The position numbers and the translations under genes are program-made. 64,000 nt of DNA from NCBI GenBank assembly GCA_026826555.1, contig JAKSZT010053928.1, forward strand, positions 1,450,629-1,514,628. Direction: 5' to 3'. The notes beneath the pieces are model-generated. The model did no database searches, was not told the DNA's origin, and saw nothing but the letters and a program-made list of their open reading frames with translations. Shown piece after piece: positions 21,462 through 33,284 of this stretch (within the stretch, counting starts at the first letter, position 1; the number at the start of each line of letters is the position of its first letter). Origin of the DNA: Tolypeutes matacus. Taxonomy: Eukaryota > Chordata > Mammalia > Cingulata > Chlamyphoridae.

Positions 21462-23210
21462 ATTATCTTGATGGGTTTGTTCAGTTGATTAGCTTTTCTC
21501 TATGCTCTAGTATTTTATTTAGCTGTTGGTTCTGCGTGTGAGTTAAGTTTTCTCTTTGGCAGTTTTTCTTCTTATTTTATTTCCTTGCTTCTTTCTATGT
21601 TCCCTTGAAGGCAAAAGGTTAGGGCCAGAGGAATCAAAAATGTAAGGAAGGCAGAAGGATAATAGAAATATTGATAAAAGTTAGAAGATGGGCAAAATGA
21701 GACTTAATGAGATGAATATTTAACTTGTGTAGGCAGTGTAGAGTACTAGGAAAAAATATGGAGTTCCTACAATGGACTGGGAAAACAAATGGAGGAATAT
21801 ATATATATAGTGATTTAGAAGGCTAGAATTATGAGGAGGGAGAGAAATAGTAGAGAAAGGTCTGAAAGGAAAAAGTTAATACTAATAAAAAAAAAAGAAA
21901 AAAGACGAAGAAGAAAACAAAATAGATGGGATAGAAATTGACACCCTTAAGTTGTGGGCCTATGAAAAAATGTTGTCTCTAAGAGCCACAACAGAAAACA
22001 GAAGGCAGAAAGATGCAGGAAGGATAAGCAGTAGTTTGTAATACAGAATCAATATATACAGCGAGTGGGAAATTACTGAATAAGAAGCCCAGCAAAGAAG
22101 CGACCAGCTGGCAGCTCCTATTTAAAAAAAAAAAAAAAAAAATAGAAGGAAAAAGGAAGGGGGGAGGAAAACNNNNNNNNNNCAGGCAAGCAGTCAAACA
22201 GAGCTAAGGGGGGTCAATGATTCCCCTAGGGTCCACGTGGATCCTTCCTGCCTACTTGTGTTTATCATTGAATTTCCCCACAGGGTTCTATATGCAGGTC
22301 CTGAAGCAGCTTTTAGCTATTAAACTAATTAAAAAGAATTTATTTTTCATTTGTTGAGGTGACCTCACTTTTTTTTTTTTTTTTTAGCCAAATGCAGGAC
22401 CCAAAATAATTCCTCCTCTAGACCAACCCCCTTACGGAAGGGACCCTAGCTGGGCCCGTGGAAATTAATCAAGCACGTCCCACTTTCCGGACTCCCCAGG
22501 TTAGCTGAAGCTCTGATGTTAGTCAGTGAGGAGTGCTAAAGATGGCGGATTCCGCCCTTTCTGGCGCTGAGCTCCAGCGTCACCGGGCTGCTCAGTAAAT
22601 CAGTTTGAGTGCAGATTCGCGTCTGCTCTCAGCCTGGTGCTGCTTCAGGTCGGCTTATCTGCTCCCCAAAGCTATGGGGCAGTGCAGGCAGCCAGATCAA
22701 TGTCTAAAAATATAAAATACCCTTCCCTGTCTTCCAACCGAACCCTCCCTTTTTTGGGAAGTGTCCCTTCCTCCTGGCTCCGCATCGGCCCGGGGCTTAT
22801 CCCTGGGTGGCTAGGGAGATCAGCTGCGTTCCCCCGACCAAAATCCCCCCTCCGGTTCACCGGGTGCTGACTAGCTCGTTTGCTCTGTTCACACAAGGTC
22901 CAAGGGGCGCCAGGCAGCCAGATCCCCAGAAAATAAAACTTTTTCGCCCCGCCCGCGGTTCCAAATGGCCGTTTTATTTTTTTTTTCCCTAACCGCGGGG
23001 CTCAGCCGCCTGTGCCAACCTCCACCGGCAGCCTCAAAACTCACGAATCTCCACCGTTCGGTCCCCGTCGCCGATCCGCGCAGACAGATGTCCCAAGCTT
23101 CTCACTCCACGCGTGCACAGCACAGACCCCCAGGCAGGACCCCGTCCACAATCCGCCTTGCTCTGGGAGCTTGCAGTGTGTGCCCTCCTACACTAACGCC
23201 ATCTAGACTA
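21462..23210 (-). promoter_or_regulatory. L1 5'UTR with internal promoter region
   Basis: About 1.75 kb between the ORF1 start and the element's 5' edge. The distal part (22,430-23,200) is GC- and CpG-rich, as expected of an L1 internal RNA polymerase II promoter. Reading minus, the element opens near tctagatggcgttagtg. The core agatggcg (plus-strand cgccatct at 23,197-23,204) is a YY1-type site lying a few bases from the edge, the position YY1 occupies in human L1. A second, oppositely oriented aaagatggcgg is at 22,538-22,548 on the plus strand. The inner part has A-rich patches and the assembly gap. Confidence 0.7.
22173..22182. other. Assembly gap (10 N)
   Basis: Ten N bases within the L1 5'UTR, next to a purine-rich homopolymeric stretch (A run 22,124-22,142 and ggaagggggg). 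The true length of missing sequence is unknown. Confidence 1.
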
Positions 23211-23219
23211 ATTTAATTT

Positions 23220-24480
23220 TAATCGATGACTACAGTTGCTTTCATTGGAGGTTTAAATTAAGAAAGTCCCAATGATGTTAACTAATGGATTTTGGTATTT
23301 CATAAATGTTTACCTTTAAATTGCTAAGTCCAGAGAAGAAATGGGCCTATAACTTTTAGAAAACTTTCTTGATTTGACAGAAACAATAGAATATTCACTT
23401 TCACCCCAGGAGTGCTAGCCACTGTCTAAAATCCTATTCTCCTTATTGGGAAGTGATTGGTTTAAGACTAATTTCCCACAAACTGCTGTATTGAACACTT
23501 ATTCACCGTGGGAGCCAAGTCAGGGTGGGGCCAGCTTTGTAAAGGGAGCAGAATTCTGACAGCACAAATTTCATTCCTTTCTGATTGCTCAAAGGAATAG
23601 TTACCCCACCCAGCATGTACAGAGAAGTCTGGGCCTTGATGCTTTTTTAAGAAAAAATCAATAGTCTCTTTCTTGCCTTGAAAATTTTAGCTCATGCAGT
23701 TCCCATTGACTTTCAGAAGACTTAGGAATAATTTGAATACTGGACTTGTGTGTTGAAGCCATTGGCAAATGTAATGGTCAGAACTGACCAGCATTCACCA
23801 GTATTTTTAATTCTGTAAGAATCCCCCTCCACTTCCATTCTGAGTTTTAATGTCTTTTCATCCTGGCCAGAAGCTTCAGCTATTTTTCTCCATGCTTGAC
23901 CTGGCCATTTATCCTACTTTCTTTTGGCATAAGGATAGAAAACAACATTTGCAGCATCCCTAAATTAATTATACTTTTCTCAAGCTAAAGAACTGTGACA
24001 GAGCCACAAAACAGCAACTGAAAAATAATTCCTTAAAAGAATATGAAAAAAGGAAGTTGTATAAGATAGGGTAATTAATCTTGCAATAAAAATAATTGTT
24101 TACAGTTAAAATTAATGTAACATGCATTCCTCAGCAGATAATAAATTATGGACTTTCTCATTAGCATTTGAATTGATTTCCTCTAATTTCTGAGGAGCAC
24201 ATGAGCATGTGACTAGATTAAGTTTAATTGGACTACAGCTGGTGCTGATTGTACACACATAGGGTGGGGGCTTTGCTGACTGATTGGCTGTCTGCGTTTT
24301 GTTTCCATTGTCTTTCTCTTTCTCTATGGCTTCTCTTCTCTTTTTTCCCTATAGGAAGAAAGGTTGAAAATGCTAGAATTTTAATATAGAACTAATGTTA
24401 GCCAAAGAGCTCCAACCAGGAATGGCTATGACATACTATATGATTATTATGTAATATAATTGTTATTACCATCTTCACAT
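23220..24480. other. Intergenic stretch; candidate conserved non-coding segment at 23,980-24,290
   Basis: No repeat recognised between the L1 5' edge and the MIR. The segment 23,980-24,290 is dense in homeodomain-like words (aaattaattatac, gggtaattaatcttgc, aaaattaatgtaac, agtttaattggac) and E-box-like cagctg. Suggestive of regulatory DNA, unproven. Confidence 0.25.
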
Positions 24481-24484
24481 CATA

Positions 24485-24720
24485 ATATAATTATTATTTT
24501 GGCAACAACTAACGTATTGAGTATCTACTATGTGCCTGCATGTATTTTAATCTTCACAACAGCTTTATTGCAGGTGTTATTTTTCTCCTCCTTATATAGA
24601 TGAGGAAACTAAGGCTCACATGGGGTAAAATAATGTGTCCAAGGTAACATAGATGGACATGATGAAATCAAGTTTAGTAACCAGTGTTAATTCTAGCTAT
24701 CATGCACTTAACAATTTTGC
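24485..24720 (-). repeat. MIR SINE (antisense)
   Basis: tgagtatctactatgtgcct, atcttcacaacagctttatt, agatgaggaaactaaggctc and gtgtccaaggtaacatag reproduce the antisense MIR order. Confidence 0.8.
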
Positions 24721-24724
24721 TGTT

Positions 24725-25675
24725 CTGATTATTTGAAGAATCAAACATTCTAATTACCCTATTGAGGGGGAATGAAAAATGGGTAACCTCTGCTCCTAAC
24801 TAAACATCTGGACAGATGGCATAACATCTACAGGAAGTGGAAAACTGCTAAGAAGGGGTTAATTTACAGCTGATAAAGAACTAACGTAGTCATCAAGGAA
24901 ACAGGCAGGAGTTCTAATGGGCTCATAATTAGAGAAAAGCCTGAGTCCAGTTAATATTGGGCTTCCTAAAAAGTGGGAAGGAACCAATGTTTCAGAAAAG
25001 GCAAGGGGAAGAATTGGTGAAATTTAGGCCCAATTCTATGAAGGGTGTGTCTGATTAGAGCTGAAGAAAGTAAGGACAGAAGAGTAACTATAGTTTTTTA
25101 GTCCTATCATGGGATGTTTTCTTCTAGAATAAATTTCTTACTTAAATGAAGTAGAAGAATTATTTAGAGCAATTTGAAAATTAAGCTCCTTCAGAGAATT
25201 CTGTGGGATGTCGGCAATATGAAGGTTTGATCTTGCTGGAGAGGGCACTTAGCTCCTCTTAAGTGTTTGGCTCATTCCCACAGGAAGAGTTCAAATCTTT
25301 TACTGTATTGATATACAGGAAAAGAAGCAATTCTGGGGGAGAGATTCCTGGTATTTTCAACAGAAAGTAATTTTTTGGCACAAAATAATTTTAGGTGAAT
25401 GTAATGGCTTGTTCTTCTGGGCTGCCATTAGCACCTGTACTTGGCTCAGAGTTCTACTTGTACTTGCCTTAAAACATAGAGAGTTGTTTACATGACAGCG
25501 CCCTATAGACTGTGCACTCCTTGAGGATGGGGTCCACATTCAGTGTAAGAAATAAACAAACAAAAGTGTAGGTATTAGCTTCAATTCTAAATAAAAATTT
25601 CCTAATTGCAAATAAAGTCGGATCTCAAAACTTCCTCACCCTCTCTTATTTGCTAAATGTATATTCCTACATAAT
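24725..25675. other. Intergenic stretch, nothing recognised
   Basis: Unique-looking sequence. No exon, RNA gene or repeat family recognised. Confidence 0.4.
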
Positions 25676-26335
25676 GTTTTTTTAATTAGAGAAGTTGTGG
25701 GTTGACAGAACAGTCATGCATAAAATACAGGATTCCCATACACCATCCTATTATTAACACCTTGCGTTAGTGTGGTACATTTGTTACAATTGATGAAAGC
25801 TCATTTTTATAATTGTACTATTAACTATAGTCCATGGTTTAATTTAGGATTCACTGGTTGTATAGTGTAGTTCCACGGATTAAAAAAATTTTTTTTCTGT
25901 TACCATATATACAACCTAACATCTCCCCCTTTAACCAGTGCTGTTAATTATGTTCACAATATTGTGCTACCATCACCACCATCCATTGCCAAAACATTCC
26001 ATCATTCCAAGTAGGAGCTCTGCACATTTTAAGCCTTAACTTCCTATTCCCTATCCTCACCTTGTCCTCTGGTAATCTATATTCTAGATTCTGACTCTAT
26101 GAGTTTGCTTATTTTAATTATTTCATATCAGTGAGATCATACAGTATTTATCTTTTTGTGTCTGGCTTATTTTGTTCAATATGATGTAATCAAGATTCAG
26201 AATGTTATTCCTATTTTACAGCTGAATAATATTCCATTTTATGTATATACAACATTTTATTTATCCATTCATCAGTTGTTGGGCACTTGGGTTGTTTCTA
26301 TCTTTTGACAATTGTGAATAATGTCCCTATGAATA
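25676..26335 (-). mobile_element. L1 3' end, antisense, 5'-truncated
   Basis: Starts after a T run with ttaattagagaagttgtggg and runs through gacagaacagtcatgcataa, gttacaattgatgaaagctc, accatcaccaccatccattg and ctgaataatattccatttta, the antisense L1 3'UTR and ORF2 end. It is closely parallel to 49,850-50,625. Only the last part of ORF2 is present. Confidence 0.9.
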
Positions 26336-26339
26336 TATT

Positions 26340-28925
26340 TTGTTCAGTGAGTTGTTCATAAATTCAAGTGTTGATGAACATGATTATATGGAAAAGTGAA
26401 GTTGATCATAGTACCCAAAAGTAGTGTGGACAAAAGGGAAAATATTTGATCAAAAGATTTTACCTAGTAAACATGCGGTCCATATATATTTTTTAAGTAT
26501 ACATACACACATACACACTTTAGGTCTTATTTCTCCTCCCTGCTTAAATATGGGAAAAAACACAAATTAAACACTTGGTTGATGTGCTAATATTTTGGTT
26601 GACCAAATGTGCCCAGTAGAAATGCCAAGGGACCAGCCTGCTTGGAGCCTACCTTGAGGCTTCTGTGTTAGAAAAAAAAAGTTCCTAAATATCTTCCCCT
26701 CCTTTTCACTCTCCTCTTGTTTGGAGCGTTAAAGATTTGTAATCCATATCCTTTGTTTCAGTTTTATCCTAAATTGAAATACAGCCTCACTTACGTTTTC
26801 CCAGTAAACAAAGTGCCACGTTGTTGCAGTTTTGCCTTTTCACCTCATTATGGCCAAGCAGAGAGTGATGTCACTCTTGACCCAATACCAGTCTGCCCAT
26901 AAATGATACAGCCTGTTCCCCTTGTGCTTCCTGGCTCAAGCACAGGGAAGGAGCTTAATATGAAATTCATGCTGTGATGACAGATTTAAAAGTTGCTACA
27001 AACTCTAACAGACAGCAACTGCAGTTTGTAGACATACACAACATGGACTGCTCTCTAGTATTTTAAAGTGATGACATTCTTTGTTTTAAGAGTTACATTT
27101 ATATAGCTCATTAATGTTGCCTGTCTATGAAATGAGGGTGGTAGAGAGAAGGGAAAAGAAAGCTAAATTGGATATGAGGACATTTACCAGAAGAATTTTC
27201 CAAATGTTAATGAGTAGCTTACAGGGCTGCACACATGGGTTGCAATGTAATTGGGTTGATGCCTTCTGGGGACTTTGAAGCTTTTCTACTCGTGCCTATT
27301 GTACTTTGTGGGTCAGAATGAGCCCCTTGGATTTTTAACACTTTGGGTCTGAAGATCCACATGGTGCTAAATTGTAAATCTGTAGACAGCTAACAAACAG
27401 TGGGCCAAAGTCCAGCAACTCTTGTTTGGTTTGGGCTTTTCAAGCAATTAAATGAATGGCTGTCTCTAACTGTCTCTGGGGAGGTAAAACGTGCTAGGAG
27501 AAGAATTTACTAGAAAGGGGTAAGGAGGGGTTCCTTCCCTGCTGCTAGGAGTTTTCCTGGGGACAAAAAGCAGTTTCTTCCAAATGAGTCTTGAGAATCT
27601 TGCCAATCCATTCCTGTCCCTTAGTCCTCCTCACCTTCCCACTTCCATCCAGAGTTCCGTATTGGAAAAGTCTTTTTTCCCATGTGAAGCAATAATGACT
27701 CTGAATGAACTTGTAGTTAAATAAGTTTATGTTTTAATAATTCCCTTTGGTCATTTTTCAGGCTCTTGGAAAGTGGTTATGACCTTCCATCAGAGAAGGA
27801 GGAAGATGCCCCAAGGGCTTGATCCAAGTAAATTTTTACTGGTTTTCCGGTGTGGATTACCTGTAGATTTTTGGCAGTGGGGGAGAACCACACTGAGAAG
27901 AGGTGAGGAGCTGGACTGGGTACGCAGGCACGAGAGCTCTGCCCTCCTTGAAATAATCGGTGGAGACCATGGTATGACCTTCAGGTTGCATGTTGCCAGG
28001 CTGAGTTAGCTAGTTATGAATATTGTTATAATTGTTTTATTGAACTGTGGAAGGTCCTTGATTTAAAGTGCAGAAGCAAGGAGCTATTTATTGGCCAGCA
28101 CAGTGAATCTGCAAAGTGGTCTGAAGCTTTTTGAGAAAAGTTCCTAGAAGATTTCCTGAAGGTACATTTGCTCAGGAACAAGGGCAAGCTTGGCAATGGG
28201 AAATGGACTAGAAAAATGAGTCTTCAGTCTCAGTTATATCTTTGAAGGCACAGACTTGCAGTTCTCATTCTTGTGAGGTCGCTAGTCACTATCTTAGAAT
28301 GCTAGGTGAAGCAAAGGGCTGTAGAATTTGGTTGACTCTTCACTAACCTTTTAACTTTCTACTTGGTTTCCTGTTCTAATAATATTTGTATCACAAAAAT
28401 ACTCTTCATTCTTTTTGATTTGGTCTTTACAACTGCTTCATGGCCATTGTGTATGGAGAGCAAGTGAAATGAAGTGGGTAATATGTAAAATAGGAATATT
28501 TTCCATCTCTGCATTTAGACTTAACCTCTGTAACAATGGAAATAAAAGAAGCAAGTCATTCTGAAGAGACTTCCCATCTGCACTTATCTAAAGCTCAGTG
28601 GAACAATATGAGTGGCAACTGATTCTTCAAATTCCACAGAATCTTTAAATTAAACCACTCATGCCAACTCTGAGGCATCAAGGATCATTAACCACCTTTT
28701 CCCCAAAACTGGCCAATTATTTGTCAGGCACTGTCTCAGGTATCTGGACATCATAAAGAAGTTTGTCATATTCTCTGATCCTAAGCAGGGAGTGAAAATA
28801 GACAGAAAAAGATAACTAATAGTAGTTGGTGCTCAAAAGCATGGTAGTAGAATCCTGTGCCTGGGCTTTGGAAGGTTTGCGCATTTCTAGCTGAGATGGT
28901 CAGAGAAAATTACCATGAAGTCTCT
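26340..28925. other. Intergenic stretch, nothing recognised
   Basis: No gene. A phrase at 28,722-28,760 (gtcaggcactgtctcaggta) may be a scrap of antisense L2. A short plus-strand frame at 27,773-28,009 has no family resemblance. Confidence 0.4.
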
Positions 28926-28931
28926 GTTGGA

Positions 28932-30016
28932 TGCTGTTGGGATTGAATTGTGACCCCCAAATACGTGTTCAAGTCCTCACCACTGGTCCTGTCGATGCAA
29001 ACTTATTTGTAAATAGCATCTTTGAAGATGTTATTGTTGAGATGAGGCTGAACTGGATTAGGGGATTAGGGTGGTGTAGCAGTTTGGCAGTTTGATATAG
29101 TTAGGTATTCCAAAAATAGATATTGGATTATGTTTGTAAACTGATCTGTTAATCTGGGCATGATTAAGTTATGGTTAGGGCGTTGACTAGGCCACGTCAG
29201 TAGGGCATTGAGCTCCACCCCTTGGTGGGTGGGGTCTCAAAGATAAAAGACATTGCAAAGGAGTAGTTTTTGATGTTGGAGTCCTGATGCTGAAGCCCGG
29301 GGAAATAAGCACACAGAGCAGCTTGGTCGTGAGAAAGGAGAGAAGGCCCCTGGAAAAGAGACAAGCTATTCGCCTGATAGTCTACAGCTGGCCTTGTGGA
29401 GCGAGGCAAAGCCTAGAGAGCCTCACGGTCTACAGCTGACCTTGTGGAGATAGCAGAGGAGCTGATCCCTGAGACAAGCAAGCCCTGGGAAGAGAGGAAC
29501 CCAGGAAGCCTGAACCCTCACAGAGGTCGGCAGCCATCTTGCCCCAACACGTGGTAATGGACTTTGGTGAGGGAAGAAACTTATGCTTTATGGCCTGGTA
29601 ACTGTAAGCTTCTACCCCAAATAAATACCCTTTATAAAAGCCAACAGATTTCTGGTATTTGCATCAGCACCCCTTTGGCTGACTAGTACAGGTGGTTCCT
29701 TATCTATTATGACTGTGTCCTTATAAGGAGAGGGAGTCTGACACAGAGCAACAGAGATAGAGAGGGAGACAGCCATGTGATGGAGGCAGAGACTGAGTCA
29801 TGCTGCCACAAGCCAAGGAATGCCATGGATTGCGGCCACCCACCAGAAACCAGGGGAGTGGTATGGGATGGATTTCCCCCTTTAAGAGGATGCACAGCTC
29901 TGCTAACACCTTGATTTCAGATTTCTAGCCTTTAGAACTAGGAGACAATAAATTTCTGTTGCTTAAGCCAACTAGTCTGTGGTATTTTGTTACAACAGCC
30001 TTGGCAAACTAAGACA
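28932..30016 (+). mobile_element. MaLR LTR (MLT1/MST type), sense, interrupted by a solo LTR
   Basis: Left part: ggattgaattgtgaccccca, agcatctttgaagatgttat, gaggctgaactggattaggg. Right part: ctgtgtccttataaggagag, gagacagccatgtgatggag, aataaatttctgttgcttaa, gtctgtggtattttgttaca, gcaaactaagaca. This is the standard MaLR LTR order, about 470 bp when the inserted LTR (29,075-29,690) is removed. No internal MaLR sequence is attached. Confidence 0.85.
29075..29690 (+). mobile_element. Solo LTR (same family as 4.8-6.0 kb) nested in the MaLR LTR
   Basis: TG...CA termini (tgtagcagtttggcagtttg ... ggctgactagtaca) with a perfect 5-bp duplication ggtgg at 29,070-29,074 and 29,691-29,695. It contains aataaataccctttataaaa. 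An internal duplication repeats gtctacagctg(g/a)ccttgtgg about 50 bp apart, which partly accounts for it being longer than the 5395-5931 copy. Confidence 0.9.
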
Positions 30017-30019
30017 GGT

Positions 30020-30200
30020 GATTTCAAGCACATGATCTCATTTAATCCTTTCAACATACCTGAATTTTAGGTATTATTTTCATTTACCTAATGAGGAAAT
30101 AGAGGATCCCAGAGATTAAATAACTTTCTCAAGATGCCATAGCTAGAAAAATGTGGAGTCAAAACTTGAACCCACGTCAGGCTATGCAAAGTTCAGGTAC
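30020..30200 (-). repeat. MIR SINE (antisense)
   Basis: gatctcatttaatcctttca, taatgaggaaatagaggatc, actttctcaagatgccatag and gtcaaaacttgaacccacgt follow the antisense MIR consensus order. Confidence 0.8.
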
Positions 30201-30394
30201 AGCATTATAACGGGGTGGGGAAAGGTACAGGGTGAGGTGACAAATACAAACATCAGTGAATTCAAAGATTAATATTCTGTTTGCCTGGTGTGGAGAGTTG
30301 AGTGTACATGTGGGAGTAATTGCTAGATAAACCTGGAGCATGGAATATATTTTGGAGGCTCTGCAATGGTCTACTGTAGTTAAGACCCTTGCTC

Positions 30395-30565
30395 CAAATG
30401 ACCATTAAATCCATGATAGCATGGACTGTACCTTTTTTGTTAACTATGGGAGCTCCCAGCACCTAGGACCATGTCTAGCACACACTAGGTACTCAACAGA
30501 GAGGAAAGAAGATAGGAAGGAAGAACTGAAGGGAAGGAGGAGGGAGGGAGGCAAGGAGGAATCAT
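30395..30565 (+). repeat. L2/MIR 3' tail followed by a purine-rich tract
   Basis: atagcatggactgtaccttt, agcacctaggaccatgtcta and gcacacactaggtactcaac match the L2/MIR tail. A GGAA/GGGA-rich purine tract follows at 30,500-30,560. Confidence 0.55.
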
Positions 30566-30569
30566 TGAA

Positions 30570-33280
30570 GTTTATTGCCTTGAGGAGTGATTTGGTGAAT
30601 GATGTTTTGGGTTGCTAATCTGATATAGATGTTTAGAATGGTGTGTGATTGGTAGAGCCTAGAGGCAGAGTTAAATGGTAGAAATGGTATTGAATTTATA
30701 TGTTCAAATTTGGATTTAGAGAATTTCGACTCATGATCCATGTATAATTGCAAATTTTTTGCTATCTTAGAAAATGTAGCAGAATTCATGCTTCCTAAAG
30801 CAACATTATATCTGGTTGGGACTCTGTCTCACCTGGATACATAATGTGGAATGACTGCAGATGAAGTGCTTAATTGCTTGTTTAATGTTTCCAATATATA
30901 CACAGTTGGGACTGTCTTGATCCTGCTCAGCCTTAAAATTCACTCTTTCAAATCTTTCTCCTAATTAATGCCAGGTTATGTTGATAATCAGGGATGGTTA
31001 TTGTGATAATGGCCAATTGCACATGAGTCGTTAGGCTGTCAGGGTTCAGGACTTTACGTGATCAGTCAGAAATTTGAGGAAAATAAATTTGAATTTCACT
31101 TTGGCCCCTAGGGTCCAGAAGAGTGCCTGGTGCTCAAGAGAGATTTTCCATATGAGTGAATGAATATAATAGTTGGTCAGACCACTTAAACTTGACCTGG
31201 CTGTGAGATGGGAATAGCAATGAATTTAAATAACTTAATGACTCACCATAATTTTCTCAAATTAATGTCTGTGGTTTTATTCCTAGTTCTGCTACCTAAA
31301 TCTAGGTCCTTATCATTTTATAATTGATTTTCTGTAGTAGTTTGCTAGTTGGTTTTACTTCTTTCCACCATTTATCCTCCCTTAAGATCCAACAATTTGT
31401 CTCCAGATACAACAAGCTCCTGACAATACTTTTCATCATGTTTGTTTCTTTTTTAGTTAATCCATTCATTTGTTTGTTCATTTGTTCATTCTAAAGTTAT
31501 TTTTGAAGGTGTGCCCTGTAAAAGACACCTGGTATAATGCCCCGGTATAATGGGGGCAGGTGACCAAGGAGAGGAACACACAGTTTTATAGCACATGATG
31601 TTCTGGCTATCCTAGAGTCTATCAGCATATTTTATAATCAAGAACCCAGCTTTCCATTTTGACTTTGGCAAGTTGAGGGTGGGTTAAATGCCCACTCATC
31701 CCTGATGAAACTTATTGCCCTGGTTCTTGCCTCTTTTTGCATCTTCCTGCCTTGTTTCCTATTCCTTCCTCTCATGGTATAACATTTGTCTTTCCTTTCT
31801 GCAATAGAGCATTTAGTGGCTCCCCATAGCAAATCATGCTTTGCTCACTGTTCCCCAAATGTGCCTTGCTCATTTCTACCTCTCTGCTCTTGGTGAAGCC
31901 GTTCCCTTCTTCCCTCCTTGGACAACATTTCTAACCTCTTTCTACCAATCCATTCTTAATTTCTGTTTTCTCCACTGAGCTGTCTTATTCCCCAGCCTAT
32001 ACTCAGCTCTCTTTTTCCTGAACCAGAGCATTTTGCCTCCTAATTTTATTTTCTATTGTATAATTATTGACTTTTTCCCCATTTAACTCTTCTCCACCCT
32101 TTAAGGATGATGAGTTCTTTGTGGATAATGATTCTATTTTCAGTTTGTGTGGTTGCCCCACACCCCCTAGCCCAGCACCTCATTTCATTTATCAATCACT
32201 GACCAATGAAAAGAATCACCAGGCATTCATTTCTTCTTTGGGTGAGAATGCAGGAGTGCAATAGTGAGAATGAGATGAACTGTTATTAATTAGCCCTTGT
32301 TCATTTACAGAACTTACTACTAGAATACAAGATTCAGAAGACAACAATAAAGTTTTTGAATTCCCAAGAGATCAAATTGAAGACTTACCTTTCACAGCTC
32401 TTTTTGTTATAGGGAATCCTGCCTGCGTTATTTCATTGTTGCTGTTATTGTTAATTTTATTGATTTAAAACAGAAAATTTAATTTGCTGCTGACTCTCAT
32501 AAGGCTATTATTTTATGGCCCATTGAGAGCAATATTTTGTTGCAGATTTAAAAGGAGCGGAATGGACACCATAAAACCACAAGGAATATGGTATATCTTA
32601 GAGCTGAGCCTAACTCTCCTGACCAGGGTTCTAGATTAATCACACGGAAAAGGAGAATGCCTAGGGCCCAAATGCTGGCTCACCAATGAATGGTGTGTAA
32701 TGTGTAGACGTCATCCAGCTGTATCATTATTATCACTCTAGCCTCCATGAACTTTGGGGTTTCCTAAGTAGCATCTCCAAGAAAAGGAAGAGAAACTTTC
32801 TAGAATGCCACAATTGCCAATGAGAGTGAATAGTTTTCAGTTATTTTCTCCCATATATGGTCATTACTGAAACATTTCCAGCCAACCCTGGCTGGATCTC
32901 ATCTCACAGTTTGAAGCTGTGATACTTACATTTATATTCTGCAATGGCTTGTAAAATAGTTTTCTGACCAAATTAGAGTTTTCTATTGGGATTATGTTAT
33001 TTCAGGTAATAAATATGGGATACACAAAGTATCATCTACTAATTGGCATAGACAGGGTTTTGAAAAGATTAATTTTCCCCTTCAAAATATTGATAAACAT
33101 GTTAACTTTAGTCATCATTTTTTTTCTAGTAGTGATAAGGATTGTGATTGTGTAATAAGTAGTCTAAAATACATTTTCCAAAGTTCAAATGTGATTTCCA
33201 GGTTATACTTTATTGTTGACAAAATGAACAATAAAGTCCATCTTAAATCTTATAAGCTACTTAAAAATACTAAAATTGCA
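30570..33280. other. Intergenic stretch with two candidate conserved non-coding segments
   Basis: No gene and few repeats; a short L2/MIR tail (gagtgcctggtgctcaagag) lies near 31,120. Segments 30,860-31,080 (cttaattgcttgtttaatg, ctaattaatgccagg, ttgataatcagggatgg) and 32,270-32,620 (tgttattaattagcccttg, gttgctgttattgttaattt) are rich in homeodomain/SOX-like words. Regulatory function is only a suspicion. Confidence 0.25.
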
Positions 33281-33284
33281 TGCT

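Larger units (their letters stand above)
13907..23210 (-). mobile_element. Long L1 LINE, antisense, with both ORFs and 5'UTR, 3'-truncated
   Basis: Order on the minus strand: 5'UTR (23,210-21,462), ORF1 (21,461-20,481), 64-bp spacer, ORF2 (20,416-16,398), 3'UTR (16,397-13,907). After subtracting a 0.18-kb SINE and a 0.09-kb U4 insertion it is about 9 kb, long for a mammalian L1 (usually 6-7 kb). The excess lies in the 3'UTR. The last 470 or so bases and the poly-A that are present in the related element at 59.54-60.02 kb are missing here, so no target-site duplication can be identified. Few disabling changes suggest a relatively recent insertion, but it is not active. Confidence 0.9.

Noticed and set aside
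22430..23210. CpG-rich segment that could be a cellular gene promoter or CpG island
   Set aside because: It is continuous with ORF1 upstream sequence of the antisense L1 and begins at an L1-like 5' edge with a YY1-type motif, so it is the L1's own promoter region.
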